Under the pieces are notes generated by a model. The model was not told the origin of the DNA. It saw nothing but the letters and a program-made list of their open reading frames with translations, and made no database searches. This document shows, piece by piece, positions 21,550 through 31,086 of a stretch of 64,000 nucleotides of DNA. The DNA is from CAWEWH01 sp963812775 (GTDB lineage: Bacteria > Pseudomonadota > Alphaproteobacteria > Rhizobiales > Beijerinckiaceae). The stretch covers positions 620,001-684,000 of the forward strand of contig CAWEWH010000005.1 of NCBI GenBank assembly GCA_963812775.1, in the 5' to 3' direction. Within the stretch, counting starts at the first letter, position 1, and each line of letters begins with the position of its first letter. The position numbers were made by a program, and so were the translations under genes.

Positions 21550-22386
21550 TCAGGCGGCGCGCCCGCGCTCGGCGCCGCGCACGCCTTGGGCCAGCTCTTC
21601 CACTAACCGCGCCACCGCCGAGACGGTCGTCTTCGTCGCCTTCCCGTCCCGGTCGAGGGACGCCTTGACGGCGTCAACCAGGGCGGACCCGACCGCGACG
21701 CCGTCGGCGCACTTCGCGACGGCGGCCGCGTGGCCGCCATTCTTCACGCCGAAACCAACGACGACCGGCAATGATGTGTGCCGCTTGATACGCTGGACTG
21801 CCGCCGCCACCTGTCCAAAATCCGGCGTTGCCCCGCCGGTAATGCCGGTGATCGACACATAATAGACGAAGCCGGACGTGTTCGCGAGCACCGTCGGCAG
21901 GCGCTTGTCGTCGGTCGTCGGGGTGGCGAGGCGGATGAACGAAAGCCCGGCTTTCAGGGCCGGCAGGCACAGCTCGCGGTCTTCCTCGGGCGGCAGGTCG
22001 ACAATGATCAGCCCGTCGACGCCGCTCGCCTGCGCGTCGGCCAGGAAGCCGCCGACGCCGTAGATGTAGATCGGGTTGTAGTAGCCCATCAGCACGATGG
22101 GCGTGTCTTGGTCGGCCTCGCGAAAGGCGGCCACCAGCGCAAGCGTCTTGCGCAACGTCTCGCCGGCTTTGAGCGCCCTGAGCCCCGCTGCCTGAACCGA
22201 CGGCCCATCGGCCATCGGGTCGGTGAACGGCATGCCGAACTCGATAACGTCGGCGCCAGCCTTGGGCAGCGCCTTGGCGATGGCGATCGAAGTGTCGTGG
22301 TCGGGGTCGCCCGCCGTCACGAAAGTGACAAGGGCAGCGCGCCCTTCGGCGCGGCATTTCTGGAAGCGGCGCTCGATGCGGCTCAA
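21550..22386 (-). CDS. trpA: Tryptophan synthase alpha subunit
   Basis: 278 aa. Cleaves indole-3-glycerol phosphate to indole, which channels to TrpB. Catalytic residues are seen in [16 protein letters not shown], the phosphate site in VGFGVKNG and AVGSALV. The start is a TTG whose bases overlap the trpB stop (TTGA), so the two are translationally coupled. Confidence 0.97.
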   Translation of the reverse strand: MSRIERRFQKCRAEGRAALVTFVTAGDPDHDTSIAIAKALPKAGADVIEFGMPFTDPMADGPSVQAAGLRALKAGETLRKTLALVAAFREADQDTPIVLMGYYNPIYIYGVGGFLADAQASGVDGLIIVDLPPEEDRELCLPALKAGLSFIRLATPTTDDKRLPTVLANTSGFVYYVSITGITGGATPDFGQVAAAVQRIKRHTSLPVVVGFGVKNGGHAAAVAKCADGVAVGSALVDAVKASLDRDGKATKTTVSAVARLVEELAQGVRGAERGRAA

Positions 22387-23600
22387 CGCTTCGCCTCCAG
22401 AATGTCGGCGACCTGCGGGATGTCCTTGTCGCCGCGCCCCGACAGGTTGACCACCATGAGGTGATCGGCGGGCCGCTTCGGCGCCAATTCCGCGACCTTG
22501 GCGAGGGCGTGCGCGGGCTCGAGCGCCGGAATGATTCCCTCGAGCCGCGACAGGAGCTGGAAGGCTTCGAGCGCCTCGGCGTCTGTGGCCGACAGATAGG
22601 TGACGCGGCCGGTCTCGTGCAGCCAGGCGTGCTCGGGCCCGATGCCCGGATAATCGAGGCCGGCCGAGATCGAATGCGCGTCCTTGATCTGTCCGTCGTC
22701 GTCCATGAGCAGGAAGGTACGGTTGCCGTGCAGGACGCCGGGCCGCCCGCCGGTGAGCGAGGCCGCGTGCAGACCGGTCGAAATACCGTGGCCTGCCGCC
22801 TCGACGCCGAAAATCTCGATGCCTTCGTCATCGAGGAAGGGATGGAACAGCCCCATGGCATTCGAGCCGCCGCCGATACAGGCGATGAGCGAGCTCGGCA
22901 GCCGCCCCTCGGCCTCGAGTAATTGCGTGCGCGTCTCCTCGCCGATGATCGATTGGAAATCGCGCACCATCATCGGATACGGGTGCGGCCCCGCGACGGT
23001 GCCAATGCAATAGAACGTGGTCGCGACGTTGGTCACCCAGTCGCGCAGCGCCTCGTTCATGGCGTCCTTGAGCGTCTTCGACCCGGACTGGACCGGCACC
23101 ACCTCTGCGCCCAGCATCTTCATGCGGAACACGTTGGGTGCCTGCCGCTCCACGTCGACGGACCCCATATAGACGACGCAGTCGAGGCCGAAGCGCGCGC
23201 ACAGCGTCGCGGTGGCGACGCCGTGCTGGCCGGCCCCGGTCTCGGCGATGATGCGCTGCTTGCCCATGCGCCGCGCCAGCAGAATCTGGCCGAGCACGTT
23301 GTTCACCTTGTGCGAGCCGGTGTGGTTGAGCTCCTCGCGCTTGAGATAGATTTTCGCGCCGCCCAGATGCTTGGTCAGGCGCTCGGCGAAATAGAGCGGG
23401 CTCGGCCGGCCGACATAGTGCGTGAGATAGCCGTCCATCTCCCGTTGATAGGCGGGGTCCTGGCGCGCCGCCTTGTAGGCCTTCTCGAGATCGAGGATCA
23501 GCGGCATCAGCGTCTCGGCCACGAAACGGCCGCCGAACAGGCCAAAGCGACCGCCCTCGTCGGGGCCGACGCGGAAGGAGTTGGGCCGCGCGACGCTCAC
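22383..23600 (-). CDS. trpB: Tryptophan synthase beta subunit
   Basis: 405 aa PLP enzyme joining indole and serine. The Schiff-base Lys is in [11 protein letters not shown], and [13 protein letters not shown] binds the cofactor phosphate. GTG 23600 is inside the trpF stop (GTGA overlap of four bases), and the stop overlaps trpA. trpF-trpB-trpA therefore form a tight coupled operon; trpCDEG are not in the window. Confidence 0.98.
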   Translation of the reverse strand: MSVARPNSFRVGPDEGGRFGLFGGRFVAETLMPLILDLEKAYKAARQDPAYQREMDGYLTHYVGRPSPLYFAERLTKHLGGAKIYLKREELNHTGSHKVNNVLGQILLARRMGKQRIIAETGAGQHGVATATLCARFGLDCVVYMGSVDVERQAPNVFRMKMLGAEVVPVQSGSKTLKDAMNEALRDWVTNVATTFYCIGTVAGPHPYPMMVRDFQSIIGEETRTQLLEAEGRLPSSLIACIGGGSNAMGLFHPFLDDEGIEIFGVEAAGHGISTGLHAASLTGGRPGVLHGNRTFLLMDDDGQIKDAHSISAGLDYPGIGPEHAWLHETGRVTYLSATDAEALEAFQLLSRLEGIIPALEPAHALAKVAELAPKRPADHLMVVNLSGRGDKDIPQVADILEAKR

Positions 23601-24274
23601 GCCACCGGCTCCCGGTGCGGCGCGCGCTCGGCGGCGCGCGCGGCCGCCACGAAAGCCGCGATGCGGGCCACGTCCTTGACGCCCGGCGCGCTCTCGACGC
23701 CGGACGAAACATCGACGCCGGCAAAGCTCTGGTTGCCGCGCAAGAGACCGATGGCGGTCGCCACATTGGCTGGCGTCAAGCCGCCCGACAGCAGGAATGG
23801 CGTGAGCCGCCTGTCCTCCAGCACACGCCAATCGAATGGCAGGCCGTTGCCGCCCGGCAGCGGCGCGCCGGCCGGCGCCTTGGCGTCGAGCAGCAGGCGA
23901 TCGACGCGGTCATACGCCACGGCGCGATCCAGATCGCTCGCCGCGCCGATACCGATGGCCTTCATGACCCGGCATCCGTGCGCTTGCGCCAGCGCGCGGC
24001 AGCGCTGCGGCGATTCCGATCCATGCAGCTGCAGCCAGTCAGGCCGCACGCTGCGTACGATGCCGGCGAAGGTCTCGTCGTCGGCGTCGACCGTGATCGC
24101 GGCGATCTCGGCGCGCCCCCGCGCCTGTTCGGCCAATGCGGCCGCCGCCGCCAGCGTGAGGCTGCGCGGACTCTTGGCGAAGAAATTGAGCCCCACCATG
24201 TCGGCGCCCGCGTCGAGCGCCGCCGCCATGGCGGCGGCAGAGTTCAAGCCGCAAATCTTCACGTGCAACGACAT
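23597..24274 (-). CDS. trpF: Phosphoribosylanthranilate isomerase
   Basis: 225 aa TIM-barrel enzyme of tryptophan synthesis. Begins [12 protein letters not shown] with the catalytic Cys in KICGL, then WLQLHGSES and a C-terminal [10 protein letters not shown] phosphate-binding segment. Start ATG 24274 fits the family; the longer open frame upstream is not conserved. First gene of the trp block, 167 bases after lapA. Confidence 0.96.
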   Translation of the reverse strand: MSLHVKICGLNSAAAMAAALDAGADMVGLNFFAKSPRSLTLAAAAALAEQARGRAEIAAITVDADDETFAGIVRSVRPDWLQLHGSESPQRCRALAQAHGCRVMKAIGIGAASDLDRAVAYDRVDRLLLDAKAPAGAPLPGGNGLPFDWRVLEDRRLTPFLLSGGLTPANVATAIGLLRGNQSFAGVDVSSGVESAPGVKDVARIAAFVAAARAAERAPHREPVA

Positions 24275-24441
24275 GGGGAGGAGTTGCCACGCCAGCGCCG
24301 GTTTTGTCCACCCGAAGGCCATCGACAGATATATGGCGGCGGCGCGGCGGGGTGCCAACGGCCTCGAGCGAGCGCCAAAAAGCTTGAAATCCAACTGGTT
24401 AACGTCGGCCAGGACGGGAGCGTGCCGCCTGAGCACGCGGC

Positions 24442-24783
24442 TCAGGCGGCGTGGCGGCCGCCTGGCAGAGCCTCGGTGCGCGACGACAGCGCATTCTTCA
24501 GCCGCTGCGTCTCGGCCGCCAGGCGTTCGGCGTCGCGGCGATGCCGGCGCTCGGCCTGGCGATGCTTGCCTTGCGCCATCCACGCGGCGACGCCGCCGAT
24601 GATGACGCCGATCATCACGGCGGCCAGCAAGGCGGCGAACAACGGCACGCTGACGCTCAAGGCGGGATCGGTGCGCGAGAACGGGTCGAGTGACAGCTTC
24701 ACCGGCGCGCGATTGGCAATGGCGAGCAGCACCACCGCGAGCGATGCCGGCACGAGGATGAGTGCCTTGATGAAGCCGCGCAA
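24442..24783 (-). CDS. LapA-domain small membrane protein
   Basis: 113 aa from a TTG start at 24783 that is preceded at five bases by GGAGG. Two membrane helices (FIKALILVPASLAVVLLAIANR and a second one rich in Val/Ile/Ala) with the NRAPVKLSLDPF linker typical of the LapA (LipopolySaccharide Assembly A, DUF1049) family, then a charged cytoplasmic coiled tail. Lies between ihfB and trpF as in related genomes. Because of the ihfB frameshift its frame is open into ihfB, which could be mistaken for a fusion. Confidence 0.82.
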   Translation of the reverse strand: MRGFIKALILVPASLAVVLLAIANRAPVKLSLDPFSRTDPALSVSVPLFAALLAAVMIGVIIGGVAAWMAQGKHRQAERRHRRDAERLAAETQRLKNALSSRTEALPGGRHAA

Positions 24784-24797
24784 ACGATCCTCCGGCT

Positions 24798-25107
24798 TCA
24801 GGCCTTGGCGCGCACTCGCACCACCGGCGTGGCGTTGAGCCGCTGGCGCATCTCCTTGCCGGTCTTGAAGACCGGCACCGCCTTCTCGGCGACCGACACC
24901 GTCTCGCCGGTGCGCGGATTGCGCCCGGTGCGCGCCTCGCGCTTCTTCACCGAGAACGCGCCGAAGCCTCGCAGCTCGACGCGGTTGCCCTCGGAGAGAG
25001 CCCTGGTGATCTCGTCGAGAATCGCGTTGACGATGTTCTCGAACGTCGCGCTGGTACAAATGCGGGTTCTGCTCGGCGATCCGCAAAACCAGTTCCGATT
25101 TGATCAT
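24798..25107 (-). CDS. ihfB: Integration host factor beta subunit, frameshifted
   Basis: Small DNA-bending protein, partner of IhfA. From ATG 25107 the product begins [22 protein letters not shown] and then loses frame; the +1 frame continues [33 protein letters not shown] and ends VVRVRAKA at 24798. The span is 103 codons plus one base. The extra base lies in GACGTTC on the coding strand (25041-25047); GACGTCGAG would restore the frame. The protein is core and small, so sequencing error is likely. Followed 14 bases later by lapA. Confidence 0.88.
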
Positions 25108-25135
25108 GGCCCCCGCCTATCTCTTTGATCAATCG

Positions 25136-26104
25136 TCACTTTTCAAGGGAAGGGTGCCAGACCGCAAGAAGCCCGTCAAGGCGCGTGACCTCAGTTTCGA
25201 GTCCGAACCGGCGCAGCGAATGGGCAAGATCGTCATAACCCGCAACAGAAGCGGCCGCGCCGAGCGCCGACCACAGATTGAAGCTGGTTGTCGTGGTGGT
25301 CTTCCATTCCCTGACCGGCAGGTCCTTGGCGATGCCTTTTTCGCGTTCGAGCCAGGCGATGGCGTCGCGCTCGTCGCCGATCTGGTCGATCAGCTTCAGC
25401 TCCAGCGCCTGGCGGCCGGTGAAGACGCGCCCGTCGGTGACGGCGGCGAGCTGGCCGTCGTCGAAATTGCGGCGCTCGCGCACGAGCTGCTTGAACCAAT
25501 TGTATGTGTCGCTCACCAAGGCGGTGAGTGCGGCGCGCGCCTCAGGCGATGTCGGCTCGTAGCCGCTCGGCGCCGCCTTGAGCGGCGACGACTTGACGCT
25601 TTCGACATTGACGCCGACGCGCTCCAGCAGACCGGCGAAGTTCGGATATTGAACCAGGACGCCAATGGAGCCGACGAGCAACGTCTGGCCTGTGACGATA
25701 CGGTCGGTGGCGATGGCCGAGATATAGCCTCCCGACGCCGCCAGCGTGCCGACGACGGCGACCGTCGGCTTCTTTTTTTCGACGGAGAGCCGCCGCAGCG
25801 CCCCATAGATCGCCTCGGCTCCGGCCGTGGTGCCGCCGGGACTGTCGATCATGACGAGGACCGCGCTGGCCTTGCTTTCGCCGACCCGCTTCAAGAGATC
25901 GAGGGTCTTCTGGTCGCCGGCAATGAAGCCGGACAACGCAACCTTGGCAACGTGCGGACGCCCGCTCAGCGTATCGCTGCCGGTTGCCGACACGCCCGCC
26001 GCCACGATGGCCGCAATGATCCCGGCAAATGCAACAAGCCGCCAGAGCGACAGCTTGCGGCGCAGCCGGCGGCGATCGGCAAGGAGGTCGGCGTCATAGG
26101 TCAT
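25136..26104 (-). CDS. sppA: Signal peptide peptidase SppA, short form
   Basis: 322 aa S49-family membrane protease that degrades cleaved signal peptides in the periplasm. One helix at about residues 22-41 anchors it; the catalytic dyad is Ser124 in LAASGGYISA and Lys176 in SSPLKAAPS. Start ATG 26104 places the helix at the usual distance; an upstream frame extension to 26164 is not needed. Between rpsA and ihfB, as in other Rhizobiales. Confidence 0.94.
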   Translation of the reverse strand: MTYDADLLADRRRLRRKLSLWRLVAFAGIIAAIVAAGVSATGSDTLSGRPHVAKVALSGFIAGDQKTLDLLKRVGESKASAVLVMIDSPGGTTAGAEAIYGALRRLSVEKKKPTVAVVGTLAASGGYISAIATDRIVTGQTLLVGSIGVLVQYPNFAGLLERVGVNVESVKSSPLKAAPSGYEPTSPEARAALTALVSDTYNWFKQLVRERRNFDDGQLAAVTDGRVFTGRQALELKLIDQIGDERDAIAWLEREKGIAKDLPVREWKTTTTTSFNLWSALGAAASVAGYDDLAHSLRRFGLETEVTRLDGLLAVWHPSLEK

Positions 26105-26170
26105 GGGTAGCTCCGTGACGGCGGACACTACCTCCCCGGCACCATCGCGAGCAAGTCGTTCCATCGTCTA

Positions 26171-26206
26171 GCAAAAACAAAGGCCCGCGCGGCAGGCCGC
26201 GCGGGC
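26171..26206 (-). terminator. Rho-independent terminator of rpsA
   Basis: Stem GCCCGCGCGGC / GCCGCGCGGGC (26183-26206) with a short loop; on the minus strand it is followed by TTTGTTTTTGC. It lies 45 bases after the rpsA stop and before sppA, so sppA needs its own promoter or read-through. Confidence 0.85.
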
Positions 26207-26250
26207 TCGAATTAGTCGCAACGGACGCTGCGGCGCCCGGCAGGGCCGCC

Positions 26251-27957
26251 TTATTTCTTCTCGCCGGCCTTCTTGAGCGCGGCGCCGAGGATGTCGCCGA
26301 GCGAAGCGCCCAAATCGGTCGAGCCGTACTGGGCGATGGCCTCCTTCTCCTCGGCCACTTCCAGCGCCTTGATGGACAGCGTGATGCGCCGTGCCTTGCG
26401 GTCGAACTGCACGACGCGGGCATCCACCTTCTCGCCCGCTGCGAAGCGATCGGGCCGCTGATCGGCACGTTCACGCGCCAGCTCCGAGCGCTTGATGAAG
26501 GCCGTCAGGTCGCTGTCGACGAGCTTCACGTCGATGCCGCCGTCCTTCACCTCGGTGACCTCGCAGGTGACCACCTGACCCTTCTTGATCTCGCCGGCGT
26601 CGGCGAACGGATCGCCCGCCACCTGCTTCAAGCCGAGCGAGATGCGCTCCTTCTCGATATCCACGTCGAGGACGCGGGCGCGCACCACGTCGCCCTTCTT
26701 GTATTCCTCGATCACCTGCTCGCCGGGCCGGTTCCAGTCGAGATCGGACAGGTGGATCATGCCGTCAACGTCGCCCTCGAGGCCGATGAACAGGCCGAAC
26801 TCGGTCTTGTTCTTGACCTCGCCTTCGACGACGGAGTCGACGGGATGTGTCTCGGCGAAAGCTTCCCACGGATTGCGCAGCGTCTGCTTAAGGCCGAGCG
26901 AGATGCGCCGCTTGACCGGATCGACTTCGAGGATTTGGACTTCCACCTCCTGGCTGGTGGAGACGATCTTGCCAGGATGGACGTTCTTCTTGGTCCACGA
27001 CATTTCCGAGACGTGGATCAGTCCCTCGATGCCGGGCTCCAGCTCCACGAAGGCGCCGTAGTCGGTGATGTTGGTGACGCGGCCGGTGAAGCGCGAGCTC
27101 ACCGGGTAGCGGTCGGCGATCGCCTCCCACGGATCGGCGAGGAGCTGCTTGATGCCGAGCGAGATGCGGTGCGTCTCGTGGTTGATCTTGATGATCTTGA
27201 CCTTCACGGTCTGACCGATATTGACCACCTCGGACGGGTGGTTGACGCGCCGCCACGCCATGTCGGTGACGTGCAGGAGGCCGTCGATGCCGCCGAGATC
27301 GACGAAGGCGCCGTACTCGGTGATGTTCTTGACGACACCGTCGATGACCTGGCCTTCCTCGAGATTGGCGACGAGCTCGGAGCGCGCCTCGGCGCGGGTC
27401 TCTTCGAGGACGGTGCGGCGCGACACCACGATGTTACCGCGCCGGCGGTCCATCTTGAGGATCTGGAACGGCTGCGGCACGCCCATCAGGGGCGTCACGT
27501 CGCGCACCGGGCGGATGTCCACCTGCGAGCGTGGCAGGAAGGCCACTGCACCGTCGAGGTCGACCGTGTAGCCGCCCTTCACTTGGTTGAAGATGACGCC
27601 GGTGACCTTCTCGTTCGCCTCGAAGGCGCGCTCCAGCTTCACCCAGCTCTCCTCGCGCCGCGCCTTGTCGCGGCTGATGACGGCCTCGCCCAGCGCGTTC
27701 TCGATGCGCTCGAGATAGACCTCCACCTCGTCGCCGACCTTGATGGCCTGATCGCGGCCGGGGCCACTGAATTCCTTGAGCGCCACGCGCCCTTCCGTCT
27801 TGAGGCCGATATCGATGACGGCCACGTCCTTTTCGATCGCCACCACGGTGCCTCGGATGACCGAGCCTTCGTGCGTGTCCGAGCCTTTGAAGGATTCTTC
27901 GAGCAGCGCCGCAAAATCTTCACGGCTGGGGGCGCGTTCGGACGATATCGCTGGCAT
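26251..27957 (-). CDS. rpsA: Ribosomal protein S1
   Basis: 568 aa with six S1 RNA-binding repeats; the later repeats show the usual GAFV(D/E)L and GLIHVSEMSW motifs. Binds mRNA at the 30S platform for initiation. ATG 27957 has GAGGAGAA eight bases upstream. An overlapping ATG four bases earlier is out of frame. In many Rhizobiales cmk lies directly upstream; here it does not, and a structured 288-base leader is found instead. Confidence 0.98.
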   Translation of the reverse strand: MPAISSERAPSREDFAALLEESFKGSDTHEGSVIRGTVVAIEKDVAVIDIGLKTEGRVALKEFSGPGRDQAIKVGDEVEVYLERIENALGEAVISRDKARREESWVKLERAFEANEKVTGVIFNQVKGGYTVDLDGAVAFLPRSQVDIRPVRDVTPLMGVPQPFQILKMDRRRGNIVVSRRTVLEETRAEARSELVANLEEGQVIDGVVKNITEYGAFVDLGGIDGLLHVTDMAWRRVNHPSEVVNIGQTVKVKIIKINHETHRISLGIKQLLADPWEAIADRYPVSSRFTGRVTNITDYGAFVELEPGIEGLIHVSEMSWTKKNVHPGKIVSTSQEVEVQILEVDPVKRRISLGLKQTLRNPWEAFAETHPVDSVVEGEVKNKTEFGLFIGLEGDVDGMIHLSDLDWNRPGEQVIEEYKKGDVVRARVLDVDIEKERISLGLKQVAGDPFADAGEIKKGQVVTCEVTEVKDGGIDVKLVDSDLTAFIKRSELARERADQRPDRFAAGEKVDARVVQFDRKARRITLSIKALEVAEEKEAIAQYGSTDLGASLGDILGAALKKAGEKK

Positions 27958-27970
27958 GCATTCTCCTCGG

Positions 27971-28073
27971 TGCCCTCAAGGGGCAATGGTGCCGGCGGCT
28001 CGTGCTACGGGCCGCCTCTCGCCATCGGGGCCCGCGGCTCAAAGCCGAGCGGGCTGCTGCCCCTCGGGGGCAG
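27971..28073 (-). promoter_or_regulatory. Structured leader of rpsA with four hairpins
   Basis: The 288 bases between the isomerase gene and rpsA hold no gene. Four hairpins stand in a row: 28057-28073 (CTGCCCC / GGGGCAG, loop TCG), 28030-28054 (GCCCGC-GGCT / AGCC-GA-GCGGGC), 27994-28016 (GGCGGC / GCCGCC) and 27971-27985 (TGCCC / GGGCA), the last just ahead of the ribosome-binding site. Enterobacterial rpsA is autoregulated through a hairpin-rich leader; a similar role here is inference. Confidence 0.5.
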
Positions 28074-28245
28074 GCCGGCACATCGAACCGATGGTCGGAG
28101 ACGTCTCAATCCATGCCAAGGGTGCCGCCCATTCGCGCAAATCTTATTGCGCAGGCACGTAGACCAATCGGCCTTCGTGCGCCAAGGCGCCATCCTGGTC
28201 GGGGCGATATAGGCGAAAGTCGCAGTCGCGGCAAGGGTGTGACGG

Positions 28246-28872
28246 CTATCGGAAGCCGCGGGGGCCCTCGCCTGAGGCCCACGCCAGGGCGAGCTCGAGG
28301 CGGTCGTTGCCCCAGAACAGCTCGCCGTCCGCCGTGGTTATGCTCGGGGCGCCGAAGATCCCCCGGCTGCGCGCCTCCTCGGTCTCGGCCTTGAGGCGCG
28401 ATTTGACAGGTTCGCTCTGGGCAGCCGCCAGCGCCTTGCCGGCATCGACCCCGATCTCGCGCAGGATTTCGGTCAAAATGCCTTGGTCGGATATGGAGCG
28501 ACCGCGCTCGAACTCGGCGGCATAGAGCGCCTTGCTGAAGGGGGCGAGCCAGCCCTCTTCGCGGCCCGCGATGGCGACGCGGGCGGCGATCAAGGAATTC
28601 TGCGGAAACGGATCGGGCCGCACGACCTTGAGACCCATCCGTGCCGCTTCGCGCGCCACGTCCCGCCAGGCGTAGCGGCCCTTGGCCGGATAGATGTTGA
28701 AGGGCGACGTGTTCCAGCCCTGGGCCGTGAAAATCGGGCCAAGCAGAAACGGACGCCAGCGCACGGTGACCGAGGCGGCCTCGGCCAACTTGTCGATGCG
28801 CTTGACGGCAAGCCACGAATAGTGGCTCGCGAAGTCATACCAGAAGTCAACAACCGGTTCGGGGCTAGCCAT
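28246..28872 (-). CDS. 2-hydroxychromene-2-carboxylate isomerase family protein
   Basis: 208 aa DsbA-like thioredoxin fold of the kappa-GST/HCCA isomerase type, a glutathione-dependent isomerase. N-terminal VVDFWYDFASHYSWLA contains the family's Ser position, PFLLGPIF and the C-terminal GIFGAPSITTADGELFWGNDRL match the family. No naphthalene-pathway genes are near, so the true substrate is unknown. Divergent to argG. Confidence 0.85.
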   Translation of the reverse strand: MASPEPVVDFWYDFASHYSWLAVKRIDKLAEAASVTVRWRPFLLGPIFTAQGWNTSPFNIYPAKGRYAWRDVAREAARMGLKVVRPDPFPQNSLIAARVAIAGREEGWLAPFSKALYAAEFERGRSISDQGILTEILREIGVDAGKALAAAQSEPVKSRLKAETEEARSRGIFGAPSITTADGELFWGNDRLELALAWASGEGPRGFR

Positions 28873-28978
28873 GGGCCCTCGGGAATCACTGAAACCACAA
28901 TCGCGGCTTGCGGGCCGACGCGCAACCGTCTGCGACGCGAGGCCGGCAAGCGCTGCCAGCGGGGCCTTGGCTGTATGG

Positions 28979-29006
28979 TTGCGCGCCGCTTGGCCGCCAC
29001 TATAGT
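28979..29006 (+). promoter_or_regulatory. Predicted promoter of argG
   Basis: TTGCGC at 28979-28984, 16-base spacer, TATAGT at 29001-29006; 42 bases before the ATG. Confidence 0.45.
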
Positions 29007-29047
29007 CCGCGCGCCCCTTTTCCCGTCATGTGAGCCGGTGAGTTCCG

Positions 29048-30280
29048 ATGTCCGAGAAGCGCGTGAAGAAGGTCGTTCTCGCCTATTCGGGCGGCCTCGA
29101 CACCTCGGTCATTCTGAAGTGGCTGCAGACCACTTATGGCTGCGAGGTCGTGACCTTCACGGCTGATCTCGGCCAAGGCGAGGAGTTGGAGCCGGCCCGC
29201 CAGAAGGCGCTGCTGCTCGGCGTCAAGCCGCAGAACATCTTCATCGAGGACCTGCGCGAGGAGTTCGTGCGCGACTACGTGTTCCCGATGTTTCGCGCCA
29301 ACGCCCAGTACGAGGGCCTTTATTTGCTCGGCACCTCCATCGCACGACCGCTCATCGCCAAGAAGCAGATCGAAATCGCTGAGAAGACCGGCGCCGACGC
29401 GGTTGCCCATGGCGCGACCGGCAAGGGCAACGATCAGGTGCGTTTCGAGCTGTCGGCCTACGCGCTCAAGCCCGACATCAGGGTGATCGCGCCGTGGCGC
29501 GAATGGGACCTCACGTCGCGCACCAGGCTCGTCGATTTCGCCGAGAAGCATCAAATTCCCATCGCCAAGGACAAGCGCGGCGAAGCCCCGTTCTCGATCG
29601 ACGCCAACCTTCTGCACACCTCGTCGGAGGGAAAGGTGCTCGAGGACCCGTCGCAGGAAGTGCCCGACTATGTCTTCTCCCGCACCGTCGACCCGGAGAA
29701 GGCTCCCGATCAGCCGACCTACGTGACGATCGATTTCGAGCGCGGCGACCCCGTCGCGGTCGACGGCAAGAAGCTGTCGCCCGCCAGCCTCCTGGCGCGC
29801 CTCAACGAGCTCGGCGGCAAGAACGGCGTCGGCCGCCTCGATCTCGTCGAGAACCGGTTCGTCGGCATGAAATCGCGCGGCATGTATGAGACGCCGGGCG
29901 GCACCGTCCTGTGGCACGCCCACCGTGCCATCGAGTCGATCACGCTGGATCGCGGCGCCGCCCACCTCAAGGACGAACTCATGCCGAGATACGCCGAGCT
30001 CATCTACAACGGCTTCTGGTTCTCGCCCGAGCGCGAGCTGTTGCAGGCGCTGATCGACAAGTCGCAGGAGCAGGTCATGGGACGCGTGCGCCTGAAGCTC
30101 TACAAGGGTGGCGTCCACATCGTCGGCCGCGAGAGCCCGAGCTCGCTCTATGATCAGGATCTCGTCACCTTCGAGGAAGGGGCCGTCGCCTACGACCACA
30201 ACGACGCGGCGGGCTTCATCAAGCTCAATGCGCTACGGCTGAGGACGCTGGCGCAGCGCAAGAAGAAGCTTGGACTGTGA
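29048..30280 (+). CDS. argG: Argininosuccinate synthase
   Basis: 410 aa. Couples citrulline and aspartate with ATP in arginine synthesis. The PP-loop [14 protein letters not shown] and the downstream GNDQVRFE and [12 protein letters not shown] are characteristic. ATG 29048 follows a GTGAGTTCCG leader. Its stop overlaps the next ATG (TGATG), so the secreted-protein genes behind may be co-translated. Confidence 0.98.
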   Translation: MSEKRVKKVVLAYSGGLDTSVILKWLQTTYGCEVVTFTADLGQGEELEPARQKALLLGVKPQNIFIEDLREEFVRDYVFPMFRANAQYEGLYLLGTSIARPLIAKKQIEIAEKTGADAVAHGATGKGNDQVRFELSAYALKPDIRVIAPWREWDLTSRTRLVDFAEKHQIPIAKDKRGEAPFSIDANLLHTSSEGKVLEDPSQEVPDYVFSRTVDPEKAPDQPTYVTIDFERGDPVAVDGKKLSPASLLARLNELGGKNGVGRLDLVENRFVGMKSRGMYETPGGTVLWHAHRAIESITLDRGAAHLKDELMPRYAELIYNGFWFSPERELLQALIDKSQEQVMGRVRLKLYKGGVHIVGRESPSSLYDQDLVTFEEGAVAYDHNDAAGFIKLNALRLRTLAQRKKKLGL

Positions 30281-31032
30281 TGCCGCGGGCGGCTCGCATT
30301 TTGGTCGCCACGCTTCTCGGGTGGCTTGGCTGCCTGGCGCCTGTCTCGGCGCAATGGCTCCTCAGCGACTATCTCGAAGGGGCGGCCGACGACAAGGCCA
30401 GGGCTGCCTTCGCGGCGCCCTACGGGCGGGCCGTCGCGGTGGAGTTTGCCGCCGTCCTTCACGACAGCGCTGACGCCGCCTGCCTCAAGGCGAAGGGGCT
30501 CGGCATCGTCGAGCTGACGCCGCGCGCCAACGCAATCCTTCTCGCGCATGGAACGCGCATCTACGAGATCTTCGCAAAGACCATCGATCCCAAGGAGTAC
30601 GATGCGACGCTGGCGTCCATCGTGCCCGACGCCAAGGAGCAACTGGTGCGACTGCGCGCCGATCCGGACGTGAGGGTCTTGCTCAGATACTACGAGCCGG
30701 CGCGTCTCGCGGTCATCGTCGATCAGGTTGTCGACGTTATCGATCGCTATGCCGTGGACGCCCGTCTCAAGCTCGACCGCAAGATCTCTCCCCTCAAGAG
30801 CGGCAATGCCGAATTGCGCGCGCTGGATCCGATCGACAAGAGCATTGGCGCCGGTGACGAGTTCGCGGAAAAAAGCCTGTCGCGGATGCCGGCCTTCTAC
30901 ATCGAGCTCTATCAACAGACAGCCGATGCCCTCAACAAGCTGCACGACAAGCTCGACGCGGTGCCGCCGGCGGTGCTGGCCGCCGGGCTCGACAAGGAGC
31001 TGGCGGAACTCTGCATCGTCGGAAAGCCGTGA
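30280..31032 (+). CDS. Secreted protein of unknown function, first of a tandem pair
   Basis: About 250 aa; not recognised. An N-terminal signal peptide (ILVATLLGWLGCLAPVSA) precedes a mature part that is helical and charged, with only one or two Cys. ATG 30280 overlaps the argG stop; GTG 30277 is an alternative. The mature part aligns end to end with the next gene: AFA(A/T)PYG, EF(A/G)A(V/I)L(H/R)DS and a late LDP/ADPT + EKS block recur. It may be a DUF domain found only in this order. Periplasmic or exported location is inferred. Confidence 0.75.
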   Translation: MPRAARILVATLLGWLGCLAPVSAQWLLSDYLEGAADDKARAAFAAPYGRAVAVEFAAVLHDSADAACLKAKGLGIVELTPRANAILLAHGTRIYEIFAKTIDPKEYDATLASIVPDAKEQLVRLRADPDVRVLLRYYEPARLAVIVDQVVDVIDRYAVDARLKLDRKISPLKSGNAELRALDPIDKSIGAGDEFAEKSLSRMPAFYIELYQQTADALNKLHDKLDAVPPAVLAAGLDKELAELCIVGKP

Positions 31033-31086
31033 GGGACATGATTAGAGATGCGCTATGGCGCCGGACGGGAGGCTAGCTGGTCCGTC

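Noticed and set aside
24442..25107. A natural IhfB-LapA fusion protein
   Set aside because: The joint frame arises only from the ihfB frame break; IHF residues in that frame are nonsense and a TTG with GGAGG marks the lapA start.
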